In this document: piece by piece, positions 1-7,778 of the stretch
Layout: every line of letters begins with the position of its first letter
How positions within the stretch are numbered: position 1 is the first letter of the stretch
Assembly: GCA_001313065.1 (NCBI GenBank)
Contig: BBFD01000085.1
Coordinates: 1-13,975 of the forward strand
Reading direction: 5' to 3'
Length of the DNA: 13,975 nucleotides
DNA from: Silvimonas sp. JCM 19000
Lineage (GTDB): Bacteria; Pseudomonadota; Gammaproteobacteria; Burkholderiales; Chitinibacteraceae
Translations under genes and position numbers: made by a program
The notes under the pieces: generated by a model
What the model was told of the DNA's origin: nothing
Database searches by the model: none
Seen by the model: the letters and a program-made list of their open reading frames with translations, nothing else

Positions 1-662
1 GTGCCGCGGTGGCGCGCCGCCGGGTATGCGCTGGCACGCAGCGGCAACAATCATGCATCCGGTGCGGCTGAATCGAGCGGTGGCGTGCCTTGGGGCTGGC
101 TGCTGTTGTTGGGTCTGTTGACGTTCGCCGGCTTTATGTTCTTGCGCCGCCGTGAGCGGCCCATTGTGAATGCCTACCCGGAAACCCGACCGGTACCGGG
201 CTGGAATGACCCGACCAAACTGAATACCCAAGGCCAGAAGGTTTATCGCATTGGCGAAAATGCCATGAGTAATGGCCAGCAAGCGCCGCAAAAAAACTGC
301 CGGAAGGCACCGATACGGCCGCGTTTTTGCGCCACGCCAAAGCCAGCTTCCAGCATTTGCAGGCGCTGAATAGTCCGGATCAGCTCGAAGAGCTACGGAA
401 ATACCTCACACCGGAACTTTTCACAGCGCTGCATGACGAAATCGACGCCAATCGCGATATCGCCGACTTTCCGTCGCTGGATATTGATTTGCTGGACGTG
501 GCTGAACAGCCCGGCCAGGTTGTTGCCAGCGTGCGGTTCAAAGGTCTGGTCAGCGAACGCGTTAACGCCCCGGCCATTCCGTTTGAAGAAGTCTGGCATT
601 TCACCAAGCAACCCGCGCCGGGCGCGCGCTGGTTACTGGCTGGCATCGAGCAACCCGTATAA
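1..662 (+). CDS. Tim44-like domain membrane protein (5' partial, frameshifted)
   Basis: The gene enters from the left edge, so its true start is outside the window; the GTG at base 1 is only the edge. A single hydrophobic segment (WGWLLLLGLLTFAGFMFL) at bases 91-144 is followed by arginines, which fits a membrane anchor with the C-terminal part in the cytoplasm. The C-terminal 130 residues read as a Tim44-like domain (FLRHAKASFQHLQ, then LRKYLTPELFTALHDEI, then the closing VWHFTK and WLLAGIEQ). In bacteria this family is membrane-linked and of poorly known role. The frame changes at the A7 run at 290-296. Reading it as five or eight A joins both halves smoothly through KLPEGTDTAAFLRHAK. The stop is TAA at 660-662 and a terminator follows at once. 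Family assignment is fairly sure; function is unknown. Confidence 0.75.
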
Positions 663-664
663 GC

Positions 665-691
665 AAGGGGCGCTGCGGCGCCTTTTGTTTT
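665..691 (+). terminator. Intrinsic terminator after the Tim44-like gene
   Basis: A GC-rich stem (AAGGGGCGC paired with GCGCCTTTT, including two G-U pairs, loop TGCG) is followed by TTTTGTTTT. It begins three bases after the TAA stop of the preceding gene. Confidence 0.75.
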
Positions 692-790
692 AAACAGCAG
701 TGCGCGGCGCTCGCGGTGATGGCAAAAGCGTTCTAAAGTAGGTACGGTTCAACCCGATATAACGTAAACCAGGATAACCGAGGTTGAATG

Positions 791-1153
791 ATGTCGCGAT
801 GTGTACTGATGAGCCTGACCATGGCGTTGGCGGCGTTGGGCATGACCGGGTGTGATCAGGTCAATACGCTGCTCAACAAACAGCAAGCTAATGGCAAGGC
901 GATCGGCGCAGCGTGCCGCGAGAGCGGACGCGGTCTGGAGGATTGTTACAAGCGCAACGGGCGGGTCGCCAAAGCAGATATTTTTTTGGCGGCTGGCGAG
1001 AAATGAACGAGTACATGATTTCCAAAAAAAATGGAGATCGTGCCTCCGCCTCCTGATAACTGCGGTCCAGGCGACGCGCATGACGATGCCACCGAGACAC
1101 CGAAGAGTAATGCATCAGCAGCCTCAGCCGCTGCGAAAGCACACGACGGTTGA
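791..1153 (+). CDS. Small putative lipoprotein of unknown function (frameshifted)
   Basis: The N-terminus is a lipoprotein signal: hydrophobic SLTMALAALG followed by the lipobox-like MTGC, so Cys-22 would be lipidated. ATG 791 is preferred over ATG 788 because AGG at 781-783 then lies seven bases upstream. The mature part has further cysteines (AACRES, EDCYKR, DNCGPG) and ends in an Ala/Ser/Lys-rich tail. Read literally, the frame stops at 1006. Taking the T7 run at 981-987 as five or eight T, and the A8 run at 1024-1031 as seven, joins ADIF to GWREMNEYM and then MEIVPPPPDNC, ending at TGA 1151-1153 with about 119 residues. A weak -10-like TATAAC lies at 758-763 without a good -35. I do not recognise a named family. 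The Crp-type regulator begins 21 bases downstream, so the two may be cotranscribed. Confidence 0.6.
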
Positions 1154-1174
1154 GTTCCAGGAGACGTTAGATAA

Positions 1175-1851
1175 ATGGATACAACCTTGAAGAATTTCTT
1201 GAGCAACATACCCGCCTTCGAGGATTTCTCGGAAGAGGATCTGGAAGTCGTCCTGCAGGCTGCGGTCAAGCGCCACCTGCCCAAGGGCACTTTCCTGTTC
1301 CGCGAAGCGACCCGGGCGAAGCGATGTACTTACTGGTCGAAGGCCGTACACGCTCATTTACCAGCGACAACCAGGGCAAAGAATTCGTCTTTTTTTTGAT
1401 TGGCGAGCCCGGCGATGTGTTCGGCGAGGTGTCGATGATCGACGACTCACCGCGCAGTTGGTCGGCGCAGGTCGAAGAAGACTCCACCTTCCTGATGTTT
1501 ACCAAGCAGGATTTCCGCACCGCCATGGATGCGTATCCCCAGCTTAAAGACAAGCTCATCCTCAATCTGGCCCGCATGGTGCGCAATCTGTCTGCCACCA
1601 TGAAAAAAAACCTGGCGCTGCTGGATGTTTACGGCCGCGTCCGGGCGCTGTTTGAAGGTTTGCCGCAAGAAGAACAGGAAGGCGGCGTGGTGATGATCAC
1701 CGAACCGCTGACGCAACAGGCGATTGCCGATCGCGTCGGTTCCTCGCGCGAAATGATTGCGCGCATTCTTAAAGAGCTGGTTTTCGGCGGCTATGTGCGC
1801 CTGGAAAACAAACGCATCATCCTGCTGCAAAAGATGCCTGAGCGCTTCTAA
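1175..1851 (+). CDS. Crp/Fnr-family transcriptional regulator (frameshifted)
   Basis: This is a cyclic-nucleotide-binding beta-roll (residues about 10-125) joined by a long dimer helix to a winged helix-turn-helix (about 170-222), about 225 residues in all, the usual family length. Visible landmarks are FGEVSMIDDSPRS in the effector pocket, ALLDVYGRV after the dimer helix, and recognition helix SREMIARIL. That helix matches the SRE..GR pattern of E. coli CRP, so a TGTGA-type half-site is a reasonable inference. No cysteine lies in the N-terminus, so it is not an FNR-type iron-sulfur oxygen sensor. One G is missing near 1307: GAAGCGACC should be GAAGGCGACC, giving FREGDPGEAMYLLVEG. The T8 run at 1390-1397 and the A8 run at 1603-1610 are in frame but probably three bases too long. 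GGAG at 1160-1163 may be the ribosome binding site. Effector and regulon are unknown. Confidence 0.85.
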
Positions 1852-1874
1852 GCGCCTTGCCAGCAGACCCAACG

Positions 1875-1901
1875 GCCCGCCTATGCCTCGCAGCGGCGGG
1901 C
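1875..1901 (+). other. Inverted repeat after the Crp-family gene
   Basis: GCCCGCC at 1875-1881 and GGCGGGC at 1895-1901 form a perfect 7-bp stem with a 13-base loop. There is no T tract, so it is at best a weak or factor-dependent terminator, or an mRNA 3'-end hairpin. Confidence 0.35.
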
Positions 1902-1963
1902 GTTGTGCGTCCATCCGCCGGCAGCTGGCTGCATGCGCGCGCCGGGGTGGACTGGATTGCCGG

Positions 1964-1969
1964 TATAAT
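1964..1969 (+). promoter_or_regulatory. Candidate -10 box for the sua5 gene
   Basis: A perfect TATAAT lies 37 bases before the sua5 start. The expected -35 region is GC-rich and does not resemble TTGACA, so only the -10 is supported. The predicted leader is about 30 nt. Confidence 0.45.
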
Positions 1970-2006
1970 CATGCCCTGCCCCCACCCCTGAATTGAAGTT
2001 TGCGCC

Positions 2007-2994
2007 ATGCCTGTCTTACCTGTTTCCGCTGCCAGTCTCGATCTCGCTATCCATGCATTACGCGATGGCCGCCTTATCGGCTTGCCTACAGAAACCGTCT
2101 ATGGCCTGGCCGCAGATGCAGATAACTCGGCTGCGGTCCGCGCGATTTTTTTGCGCTTAAAGGCCGCCCCGCTGATCACCCGGTCATCGTTCACATCGCC
2201 GGGGCGCAGCAATTGCAGCAATGGGCGCAAAACATTCCCGATGCCGCGTGGCAACTGGCCGAGGCTTTCTGGCCGGGCCCGCTCACGCTGATTTTGCCAC
2301 GCCAGCCGCATGTGCCGGACGCAGTGACGGGCGGACAGGATACGGTCGGTTTACGCGCACCATCGCACCCGGTGGCGCAGGCCTTGTTGCAGCAGTTTGG
2401 AGGCGGTCTGGCGGCGCCGTCGGCCAATCGCTTTGGCCACGTCAGCCCGACCACGGCGCAGCACGTCCATGACGAATTTGCTGACGCCTTGCCGATTGTG
2501 CTGGATGGCGGCGCCTGCGATGTTGGCGTTGAATCCACCATCGTTGGCCTGGCGGCAGGCGCGCCGACCTTGCTGCGGCCGGGTGGCGTAAGTCGAGAGG
2601 CGATTGAAGACGTACTGGGATTGCGCTTGCAACATCATCAGAAGGCCGACACCGCCAAGGTACGCGTCTCGGGCCTGCTCGATTCCCATTATTCCCCGCG
2701 CACACCATTGATTACGGGCGCAGCGCAACGGTCAATGATCAGGCCTATCTGGCCTTTGAACGCGGTGAACGGGTTGCGCTGATCAGCTGTGGCCCAGCTG
2801 CCCCCGTCTGTGGTCTTGACCAGGTGGCGCTGGCGGCCGAGCCCACCGAATATGCGCGCCAGATCTACGACACGCTCCGTCAACTTGATCGTGGCAATTA
2901 TCACGCTATTTATCTGCAATTGCCCCCGGCCAACCCGGCCTGGCTGGCCGTGCACGACAGGCTGCATCGGGCTGCACACCAACGCCTGGGCTGA
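2007..2994 (+). CDS. sua5: L-threonylcarbamoyladenylate synthase, Sua5 type (frameshifted)
   Basis: The enzyme makes threonylcarbamoyl-AMP from threonine, bicarbonate and ATP, the first step of the universal t6A37 modification of ANN-decoding tRNAs, in the cytoplasm. The YrdC fold (residues about 10-200) shows LPTETVYGLAADA, FWPGPLTLIL, APSANRFGHVSPT and VESTIVGL. The linker SGLLDSHYSPRTP leads into a C-terminal Sua5 domain (YLAFERGERVALIS, then YARQIYDTLRQLD), so this is the long Sua5 form and not short TsaC. Two frame changes are seen. The T7 run at 2146-2152 should be five T, restoring AIFALKGRPADHP with the conserved KGRP. One base is missing near 2712, restoring the DNA for YGRSATVNDQAYLAFE. 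The corrected length is about 328 residues and the stop is TGA 2992-2994. GAAG near 1995 is a weak ribosome binding site. Confidence 0.9.
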
Positions 2995-3002
2995 TCCCAG
3001 CG

Positions 3003-3020
3003 GCAGACGCCAACGTCTGC
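3003..3020. other. Perfect inverted repeat just after sua5
   Basis: GCAGACG, loop CCAA, CGTCTGC: a perfect 7-bp stem with a 4-base loop, beginning eight bases after the sua5 stop. No T tract follows, so a classical intrinsic terminator is not shown. It may be a 3'-end hairpin. The bases between it and the next promoter (3021-3110) hold nothing coding that I can see. Confidence 0.45.
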
Positions 3021-3085
3021 GAATCCACTCTCAAAAAGCTGCTAATTGCGAGAAAAGCGCCGACATCAGCCGCAGGGGCGGCACG

Positions 3086-3102
3086 TGATGCGCATTTCAT
3101 CA
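3086..3102. promoter_or_regulatory. Inverted repeat upstream of the leader-RNA promoter
   Basis: TGATG at 3086-3090 and CATCA at 3098-3102 form an inverted repeat with a 7-base centre, ending eight bases before the candidate -35. The position would suit a transcription-factor site. A short repeat of this kind can arise by chance. Confidence 0.25.
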
Positions 3103-3110
3103 ATTCGCCA

Positions 3111-3138
3111 TTTTCAACGCGGCAAAACCGGTTAATAT
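3111..3138 (+). promoter_or_regulatory. Candidate sigma-70 promoter for the structured leader RNA
   Basis: The -35-like TTTTCA (3111-3116), a 16-base spacer and -10-like TAATAT (3133-3138) predict a transcript start near 3145. It is one of the few AT-rich hexamers in this intergenic region, and the structured segment ending in a terminator begins right after it. Confidence 0.5.
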
Positions 3139-3145
3139 ACGCGCC

Positions 3146-3306
3146 TTTCACGGACGTCCCAGACCGGTATAGAACCGGCGGCAAGCCTTGCCCTGCAACG
3201 TTTTAACGCCTGCCAGGTCAGAGCCCGCAGCCGCCGTCCACCGCCATGCGGAGGATGGGTCTTGTGCCTGCACCCCAGGCACACGGCCCTAGCGCCCATT
3301 TTTTTT
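3146..3306 (+). ncRNA. Unclassified structured RNA or attenuator leader (about 160 nt)
   Basis: No protein-like frame covers this segment, yet it is rich in pairing. GGACG 3152-3156 can pair with CGTCC 3235-3239, closing a multi-branch region. CCGG 3164-3167 pairs with CCGG 3175-3178 around a 7-base loop. Alternatively GGCGGC 3177-3182 can pair with GCCGCC 3230-3235. CCGC 3241-3244 pairs with GCGG 3248-3251. A large terminator hairpin ends it. I compared it by eye with 4.5S RNA (no GGAA-loop motif), 6S RNA, tmRNA, RNase P RNA, and FMN, TPP, lysine, glycine and cobalamin riboswitches, and saw no match. The terminator lies 60 bases before the decarboxylase start. It may therefore be an attenuating leader of that gene or a separate small RNA that happens to lie there. 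Confidence 0.45.
3255..3306 (+). terminator. Intrinsic terminator upstream of the decarboxylase
   Basis: The inner stem TGTGCCTG 3263-3270 with CAGGCACA 3276-3283 is perfect (8 bp, loop CACCC). The outer stem ATGGG 3255-3259 pairs with CCCAT 3295-3299 and leads straight into a T8 run at 3299-3306. The T run may be read a little too long, as elsewhere in this sequence, but the hairpin is independent of that. Confidence 0.7.
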
Positions 3307-3366
3307 AGTTGCGCCTATAAGCCTCGTGCCCGAAGCGCTAATGTTTTTTTACAGAAGGACATTGGC

Positions 3367-5637
3367 ATGCGTTTTTTTTATTTTCCCCTCGTTATCATCG
3401 ATGAAGATTTCCGCTCGGAAAACACCAGCGGATCAGGTATTCGTGAACTTGCCGCAGCCATCGAGGCCGAGGGCATGGATGTCATCGGCTATACCAGCTA
3501 TGGCGATCTGACTTCATTCGCGCAGCAACAAAGCCGCGCGGCCGGTTTTATCCTGTCGATTGATGATGAGGAATTCGGTGGCGGCAGTGCCGAAGAAACG
3601 CAACATGCGCTGACCAGTCTGCGCCATTTTGTGGAAGAAATTCGCCGTCGCAATCCGGACATCCCGATCTATCTGTATGGCGAAACCCGCACCGCCCGCC
3701 ACATCCCCAACGATGTGCTGCGCGAACTGCACGGGTTTATTCATATGCACGAAGACACGCCCGAATTTGTGGCGCGTCACATTATCCGCGAAGCGCGTTC
3801 CTATCTGGATACGCTGGCCCCGCCGTTCTTCCGCGCGCTCACGCATTACGCTCAAGACGGTTCGTACAGCTGGCACTGCCCGGGTCACTCTGGTGGCGTC
3901 GCGTTTCTGAAGTCGCCGGTGGGTCAGATGTTCCACCAGTCTTTGGCGAAAACATGCTGCGCGCCGACGTGTGTAACGCCGTTGACGAGCTGGGCCAGTT
4001 GCTGGATCACACCGGCCCGGTGGCTGCATCAGAACGCAATGCCGCGCGCATTTTTTAATGCCGACCATTTGTTCTTTGTTACCAACGGCACCTCCACATC
4101 CAACAAGATTGTGTGGAACAGCACCGTGGCGCCCGGCGATATCGTGGTGGTCGACCGCAACTGCCACAAGTCCATCCTGCACGCCATCATGATGACCGGC
4201 GCGGTGCCGGTGTTCCTGATGCCCACGCGCAACCACTACGGCATCATGGCCCGATTCCGCGCAGCGAATTCGAGCCGGAAAACATCCGCCGCAAAATGCT
4301 GGCCAACCCGTTCTGCCGCGAAAAGCTCGAAGCCGACCCGGACGTCAAACCGCGCGTGCTGACCATTACGCAGTCCACCTACGACGGCATCATGTACAAC
4401 GTCGAAGAGATCAAGGGCTTGCTGGATGGCAAGATCGAGACGCTGCACTTTGACGAAGCATGGCTGCCGCACGCCGCCTTCCATGATTTCTATGGCGATT
4501 ACCACGCCATTGGCGAAGGCCGTCCGCGTTGCAAAGAGTCGATGATTTTCTCCACCCAATCCACGCACAAACTGCTGGCGGGCTTGAGCCAGGCGTCGCA
4601 GATTCTGGTGCAGGATGCGCAAGAGAACCAACTCGACCGCGACATCTTCAACGAAGCCTATCTGATGCATACCTCCACCAGCCCGCAGTACGCGATTATC
4701 GCCAGCTGCGATGTGGCGGCCGCGATGATGGAAGCACCAGGCGGCACCGCGCTGGTGGAAGAATCGTTGTCCGAAGCACTCGACTTCCGCCGCGCCATGC
4801 GCAAGGTGGACGAAGAGTACGGTGATTCGTGGTGGTTCAAAGTGTGGGGCCCGGCTGATCTGACCGATGAAGGCCTCGACCACCGTGATGCATGGATGCT
4901 GAAGGCGGGTGAAGAATGGCATGGTTTCGGCGATGTGGCCGAAGGCTTCAACATGCTGGACCCGATCAAGGCCACCATCATCACCCCGGGCCTGAACATG
5001 GCCGGCGACTTTGCCGAGACCGGCATCCCCGCTTCAATCGTGTCCAAATATCTGGCCGAGCATGGCGTGGTGATCGAGAAAACCGGCCTGTATTCGTTCT
5101 TTATCCTGTTCACCATCGGCATTACCAAAGGCCGCTGGAACACGCTGCTGACCGCGCTGCAACAGTTCAAGGACGATTACGACAAGAACGCGCCGCTGTG
5201 GCGCATCCTGCCGGAATTCGTGCAGCAGTTTCCGCAGTACGAACGCATCGGCCTGCGCGATCTGTGCCAGCAAATCCACGGTATCTACAAGGCTCGCGAT
5301 GTGGCGCGCCTGACCACCGAGATGTATCTGTCCGACCTGGTGCCGGCACTGAAACCGGCCAAGCGTTTGCCAAGATGGCGCATCGCGAAATCGAACGCGT
5401 GCCGCTGGACGAACTGGAAGGCCGTATCACCGCCGTGATGCTGACACCGTATCCGCCGGGCATTCCCTTGCTGATTCCGGGCGAGGTGTTTAATCACACC
5501 ATCGTGCAATACCTGAAGTTCGCTCGCGAATTCAACAATAACTTCCCCGGCTTCGAGACTATATCCACGGTCTGGTCGCCGTCAAGGAAGGCAATACCAC
5601 CACCTACTTTGTTGATTGCGTGGCCGACGCCAGCTAA
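3367..5637 (+). CDS. PLP-dependent Orn/Lys/Arg decarboxylase (frameshifted)
   Basis: It decarboxylates a basic amino acid to its polyamine or diamine, consuming a proton; such cytoplasmic enzymes serve acid resistance or polyamine supply. The order is typical: N-terminal wing domain (VIIDEDFRSENTSG), PLP-binding large domain (SWHCPGHSGGVAF, NGTSTSNKIVW, DRNCHKSILHAIMMTGA, LHFDEAW) and C-terminal domain (PYPPGIPLLIPGE). The PLP lysine is in STQSTHKLL, near residue 401. Corrected length is about 756 residues. AAGGA at 3355-3359 sits seven bases before the ATG. Frame changes: T missing near 3940 (CAGTTCTTTGGC expected), extra T in the T6 run at 4051-4056, G missing near 4248 (GGGCCC expected), G missing near 5363, and one base missing near 5560. 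The T8 run at 3372-3379 is in frame but probably inflated. The family is certain. I cannot decide between lysine, arginine and ornithine from sequence alone. Confidence 0.92.
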
Positions 5638-5658
5638 TCGCCAGCGTAGCGCCCAAAC

Positions 5659-5697
5659 AAAAAACCGCCACCGGGCAACCGGATGGCGGTTTTTTTT
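5659..5697. terminator. Bidirectional intrinsic terminator
   Basis: A CCGCCA/TGGCGG stem, extended by CCGG/CCGG, is flanked by an A run (5659-5664) and a T8 run (5690-5697). It ends the decarboxylase on + and can also end the small convergent gene on -. Confidence 0.9.
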
Positions 5698-5713
5698 ATT
5701 GCTGCGACGGCGC

Positions 5714-5902
5714 TTACTTGTCGTTATCGCCGGCTTCGATCTTTTTTTCTGGATCAGGCGTTCGACCAGTGATTTGCCTTTGGGGCGATCCTGGTTGCCC
5801 GAAGAATCTTTGCCAAAACGGTCCGGCGAACCCTTTTTTGCGGATGTCTTCCTTGATCTTGATTGCGGCCAGACGCTGCAGATCGTAATGATTGATAGGC
5901 AT
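5714..5902 (-). CDS. Small charged protein of unknown function (two compensating frame errors)
   Basis: ATG at 5902-5900 follows AGGAGG by four bases, a strong ribosome binding site. Read literally, the frame is open for 62 residues, but its middle is oddly rich in Pro, Gly and Phe. Two A runs on this strand (A6 at 5839-5834 and A7 at 5748-5742) appear inflated by one and two bases, which cancel. Reading both as five A gives 61 residues with a coherent charged helix in the middle (RKKGSPDRFGKD, then KGKSLVERLIQKK) and the same ends (MPINHYDLQRLAAIKI, EAGDNDK). I do not recognise a family. No signal peptide or membrane segment is present, so it is probably cytoplasmic. Confidence 0.55.
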   Translation of the reverse strand: MPINHYDLQRLAAIKIKEDIRKKGFAGPFWQRFFGQPGSPQRQITGRTPDPEKKIEAGDNDK

Positions 5903-6225
5903 GGCGCCTCCTGCTCAGGGTGTTACATAAAGGCGGCAGTATACAGGGATCGCACGCGCCTGCCGTGCCATCCGGCGTTCACGCGGGCGGTCGCCACGGT
6001 TTGAAACTGCGTGGCGCCCCAGCTTACGTTTACGCTTACACAGCCCCTTGCTGAGCGATTTTTTGTGCATGGCCAGCGCAACTCTTATCTTTTGCGCACC
6101 TTCAAACTTACGAAAACGGCAGGATATGGCAGGAAAACGACAAACGGACTGTCTACATGAGCAAGAAAGAATTTTCTAATATAGACTGACCCGTCGATCC
6201 CACAACCACAAGCACGTCTGCCGCC
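5903..6225. other. Divergent intergenic region with candidate promoters
   Basis: I see no gene here. On -, the -10-like TATACT (5944-5939) lies about 40 bases before the small protein's ATG, with a poor -35. On +, TAATAT (6177-6182) with TCTACA (6152-6157, 19-base spacer) is a weak candidate promoter for the TPR-GGDEF operon, giving a leader of about 36 nt. A 7-bp direct repeat GGCAGGA occurs twice at about 6118-6134, separated by TAT. No hairpin with a T tract was found. Confidence 0.4.
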
Positions 6226-7778
6226 GTGAAAACCGTAAACGCCTCCGCGTTGCTCGAAACTGCCTGCTCCAAGGTGGATTCGGATGCCGGGCTGGCCCTT
6301 AAACTGGCCCGCCAGGCAAGGCGCGCCTGCGCGCCAACGGCGCTGGAAACGCTGGCAGAAAGCTGGGAAGTGGAAGCCCGCGCGCGATGGGCGTTGATGC
6401 ATTTTCGCCAAGGCGCGACGGCAGCGCGGCGTGGGCTTAAATTGTGTGACCGTCTGCCCGATCTGCGCGCGCGCGTGCTCTGGGTGCTGGCGGAATGCCA
6501 ACGCGCCCAAGGCCGTTATGGCGTAGCGCTGGACACCTGGATGGCGACGCTGGAGCTCAGCATGCTCAGCCGCCAACCGCATCTATCCGCCCTTGCCTAT
6601 CTGGGCATCGGCAACTACTACCAGATTATCGAAGAGCCGCAGCGCGCCATGGCATTGCGGCGCCAAGCCTATGATTTTGCTTGCCAAAGCGGGCAGCCGC
6701 GCATCATCGCGCAATGCGCGATCGCGCTGGCAGGCGATTACACCCGGCAACGTCTGATCCGCCAGGCGCAGCCGCTGCTGCATGCGGCACAAGACCTGGT
6801 TTCGGCTGAAGCCAATCCGACCTGGCTGGCCGAAATTCACTATTACAACGGTCTGATCGAAGCGCAAAACGGCAACACCGCCCGCGCCACGCGCGAGCTG
6901 CATGAAGCGCTGCGCATGGCCAATGGCGGCGCGCCTGGGTCGAAGTGCAATGTCTGAACGAGCTGGCCCGTCTGCACCGGCACGCCCGCCAGTTTGACGA
7001 GGCCGTGGTCTGCCTGCATCAGGCCATTGCCGCGGCCCATGCCTTCGATACCGGCTATTTGCTGCAATCCCTGTATCTGTCTTTGTGCGCCGCAGAAGAA
7101 GCGCGCGGGCATTTTGCCGAGGCACTGGCCGCGCACGAGGCCTATCACGATGTGCGCTTGCGCTACCTGTCCAGCCTTGATGACCCGGGCAGCCGCCCTT
7201 CGCACCGGCGCCTGGCGCAGCTGGAATTGCGGCTTGAAGTGATACAGGCACGCAAAGAGACCGACCGTTTGCTGGAGCGCCACGCCTCCAACGCACAACG
7301 GCTGGCCACCCAGGCGCGCCAGACCCTGCGCAGCGAGTTGGCACTGATTGATCGCGGCGGGCTGGAGCAAGAACTGGGGCGCCTCGATGGCCAGACGGTC
7401 ACCCTGCTGAATGTGCGACTGGAAAACCTCAACGCCATCAGCGAGCGTTATTCCTTTGCCACCGGCGACCAGATGCTGGCTGATCTCGGCCGCGCGCTCG
7501 CCACATTTACGCTGCGCCACGCCTGGTTTGCCGCGCGTTATTCAACCGCCAGCTTTGTGCTGATCGTGCCCGGCGAGCAACTCGATGGCGTGGTCAAGCC
7601 CTTGTTGCAAGCGCTCGAAGCGCTGATTGCCACCATGCAGACCGAGCCGCAGCCGCGCATTGTGCTGCGTGCCTGTCGCGTGCACGATCACCGCACCGCG
7701 TTCCGCAGCGTGCTCAAGGCACCGCCGCTCGCACATTTGCCGCGGACCACGTTTGATGCAATGGACTTGTTGCCATGA
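6226..7778 (+). CDS. TPR-repeat protein with degenerate, catalytically dead GGDEF domain (frameshifted)
   Basis: Residues about 1-330 are helical TPR-like repeats (for example LAYLGIGNYYQIIEEPQRA, IHYYNGLIEAQNGNTA, LARLHRHARQFDEAV). A coiled coil follows (LELRLEVIQARKETDRLLE), then a C-terminal GGDEF fold at about 380-515. Aligned by eye with the next gene, all diguanylate cyclase motifs are gone. The signature GGEEF is replaced by STASF in ARYSTASFVLIVPG, the metal-binding DLD segment reads RLE, and LTGAWNRR is missing. It should bind neither metal nor GTP productively, so a regulatory or scaffold role is inferred. No signal peptide or membrane helix is seen, so it is cytoplasmic. One G is missing near 6933 (GCGGCCTGG expected), after which the frame continues as WVEVQCLNELARLH. 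The GTG start at 6226 lacks a clear ribosome binding site and is uncertain. Corrected length is about 517 residues. Confidence 0.8.

Noticed and set aside
3146..3306. 4.5S signal recognition RNA, suggested by CCAGGTCAG at 3213-3221
   Set aside because: The GGAA tetraloop and the adjoining asymmetric loop that bind Ffh are absent, and the pairing around the segment does not form the long 4.5S hairpin.
3146..3306. FMN riboswitch, suggested by ACCGGCGGC near 3174-3182
   Set aside because: The other conserved blocks of that riboswitch are missing, and the downstream gene has no link to riboflavin.
3262..3366. Upstream start for the decarboxylase at GTG 3262
   Set aside because: The extension runs through the terminator hairpin and T tracts, while ATG 3367 has AAGGA at the right distance and begins exactly where homologous proteins begin.
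3514..4236. Long open frame on - opposite the decarboxylase
   Set aside because: It is a shadow of the + gene in GC-rich DNA: His/Arg/Gly-rich, with no recognisable domain and no ribosome binding site.
6583..7520. Long open frames on - opposite the first TPR-GGDEF gene
   Set aside because: Composition is that of antisense shadows, and the + frames carry clear TPR and GGDEF similarity throughout.
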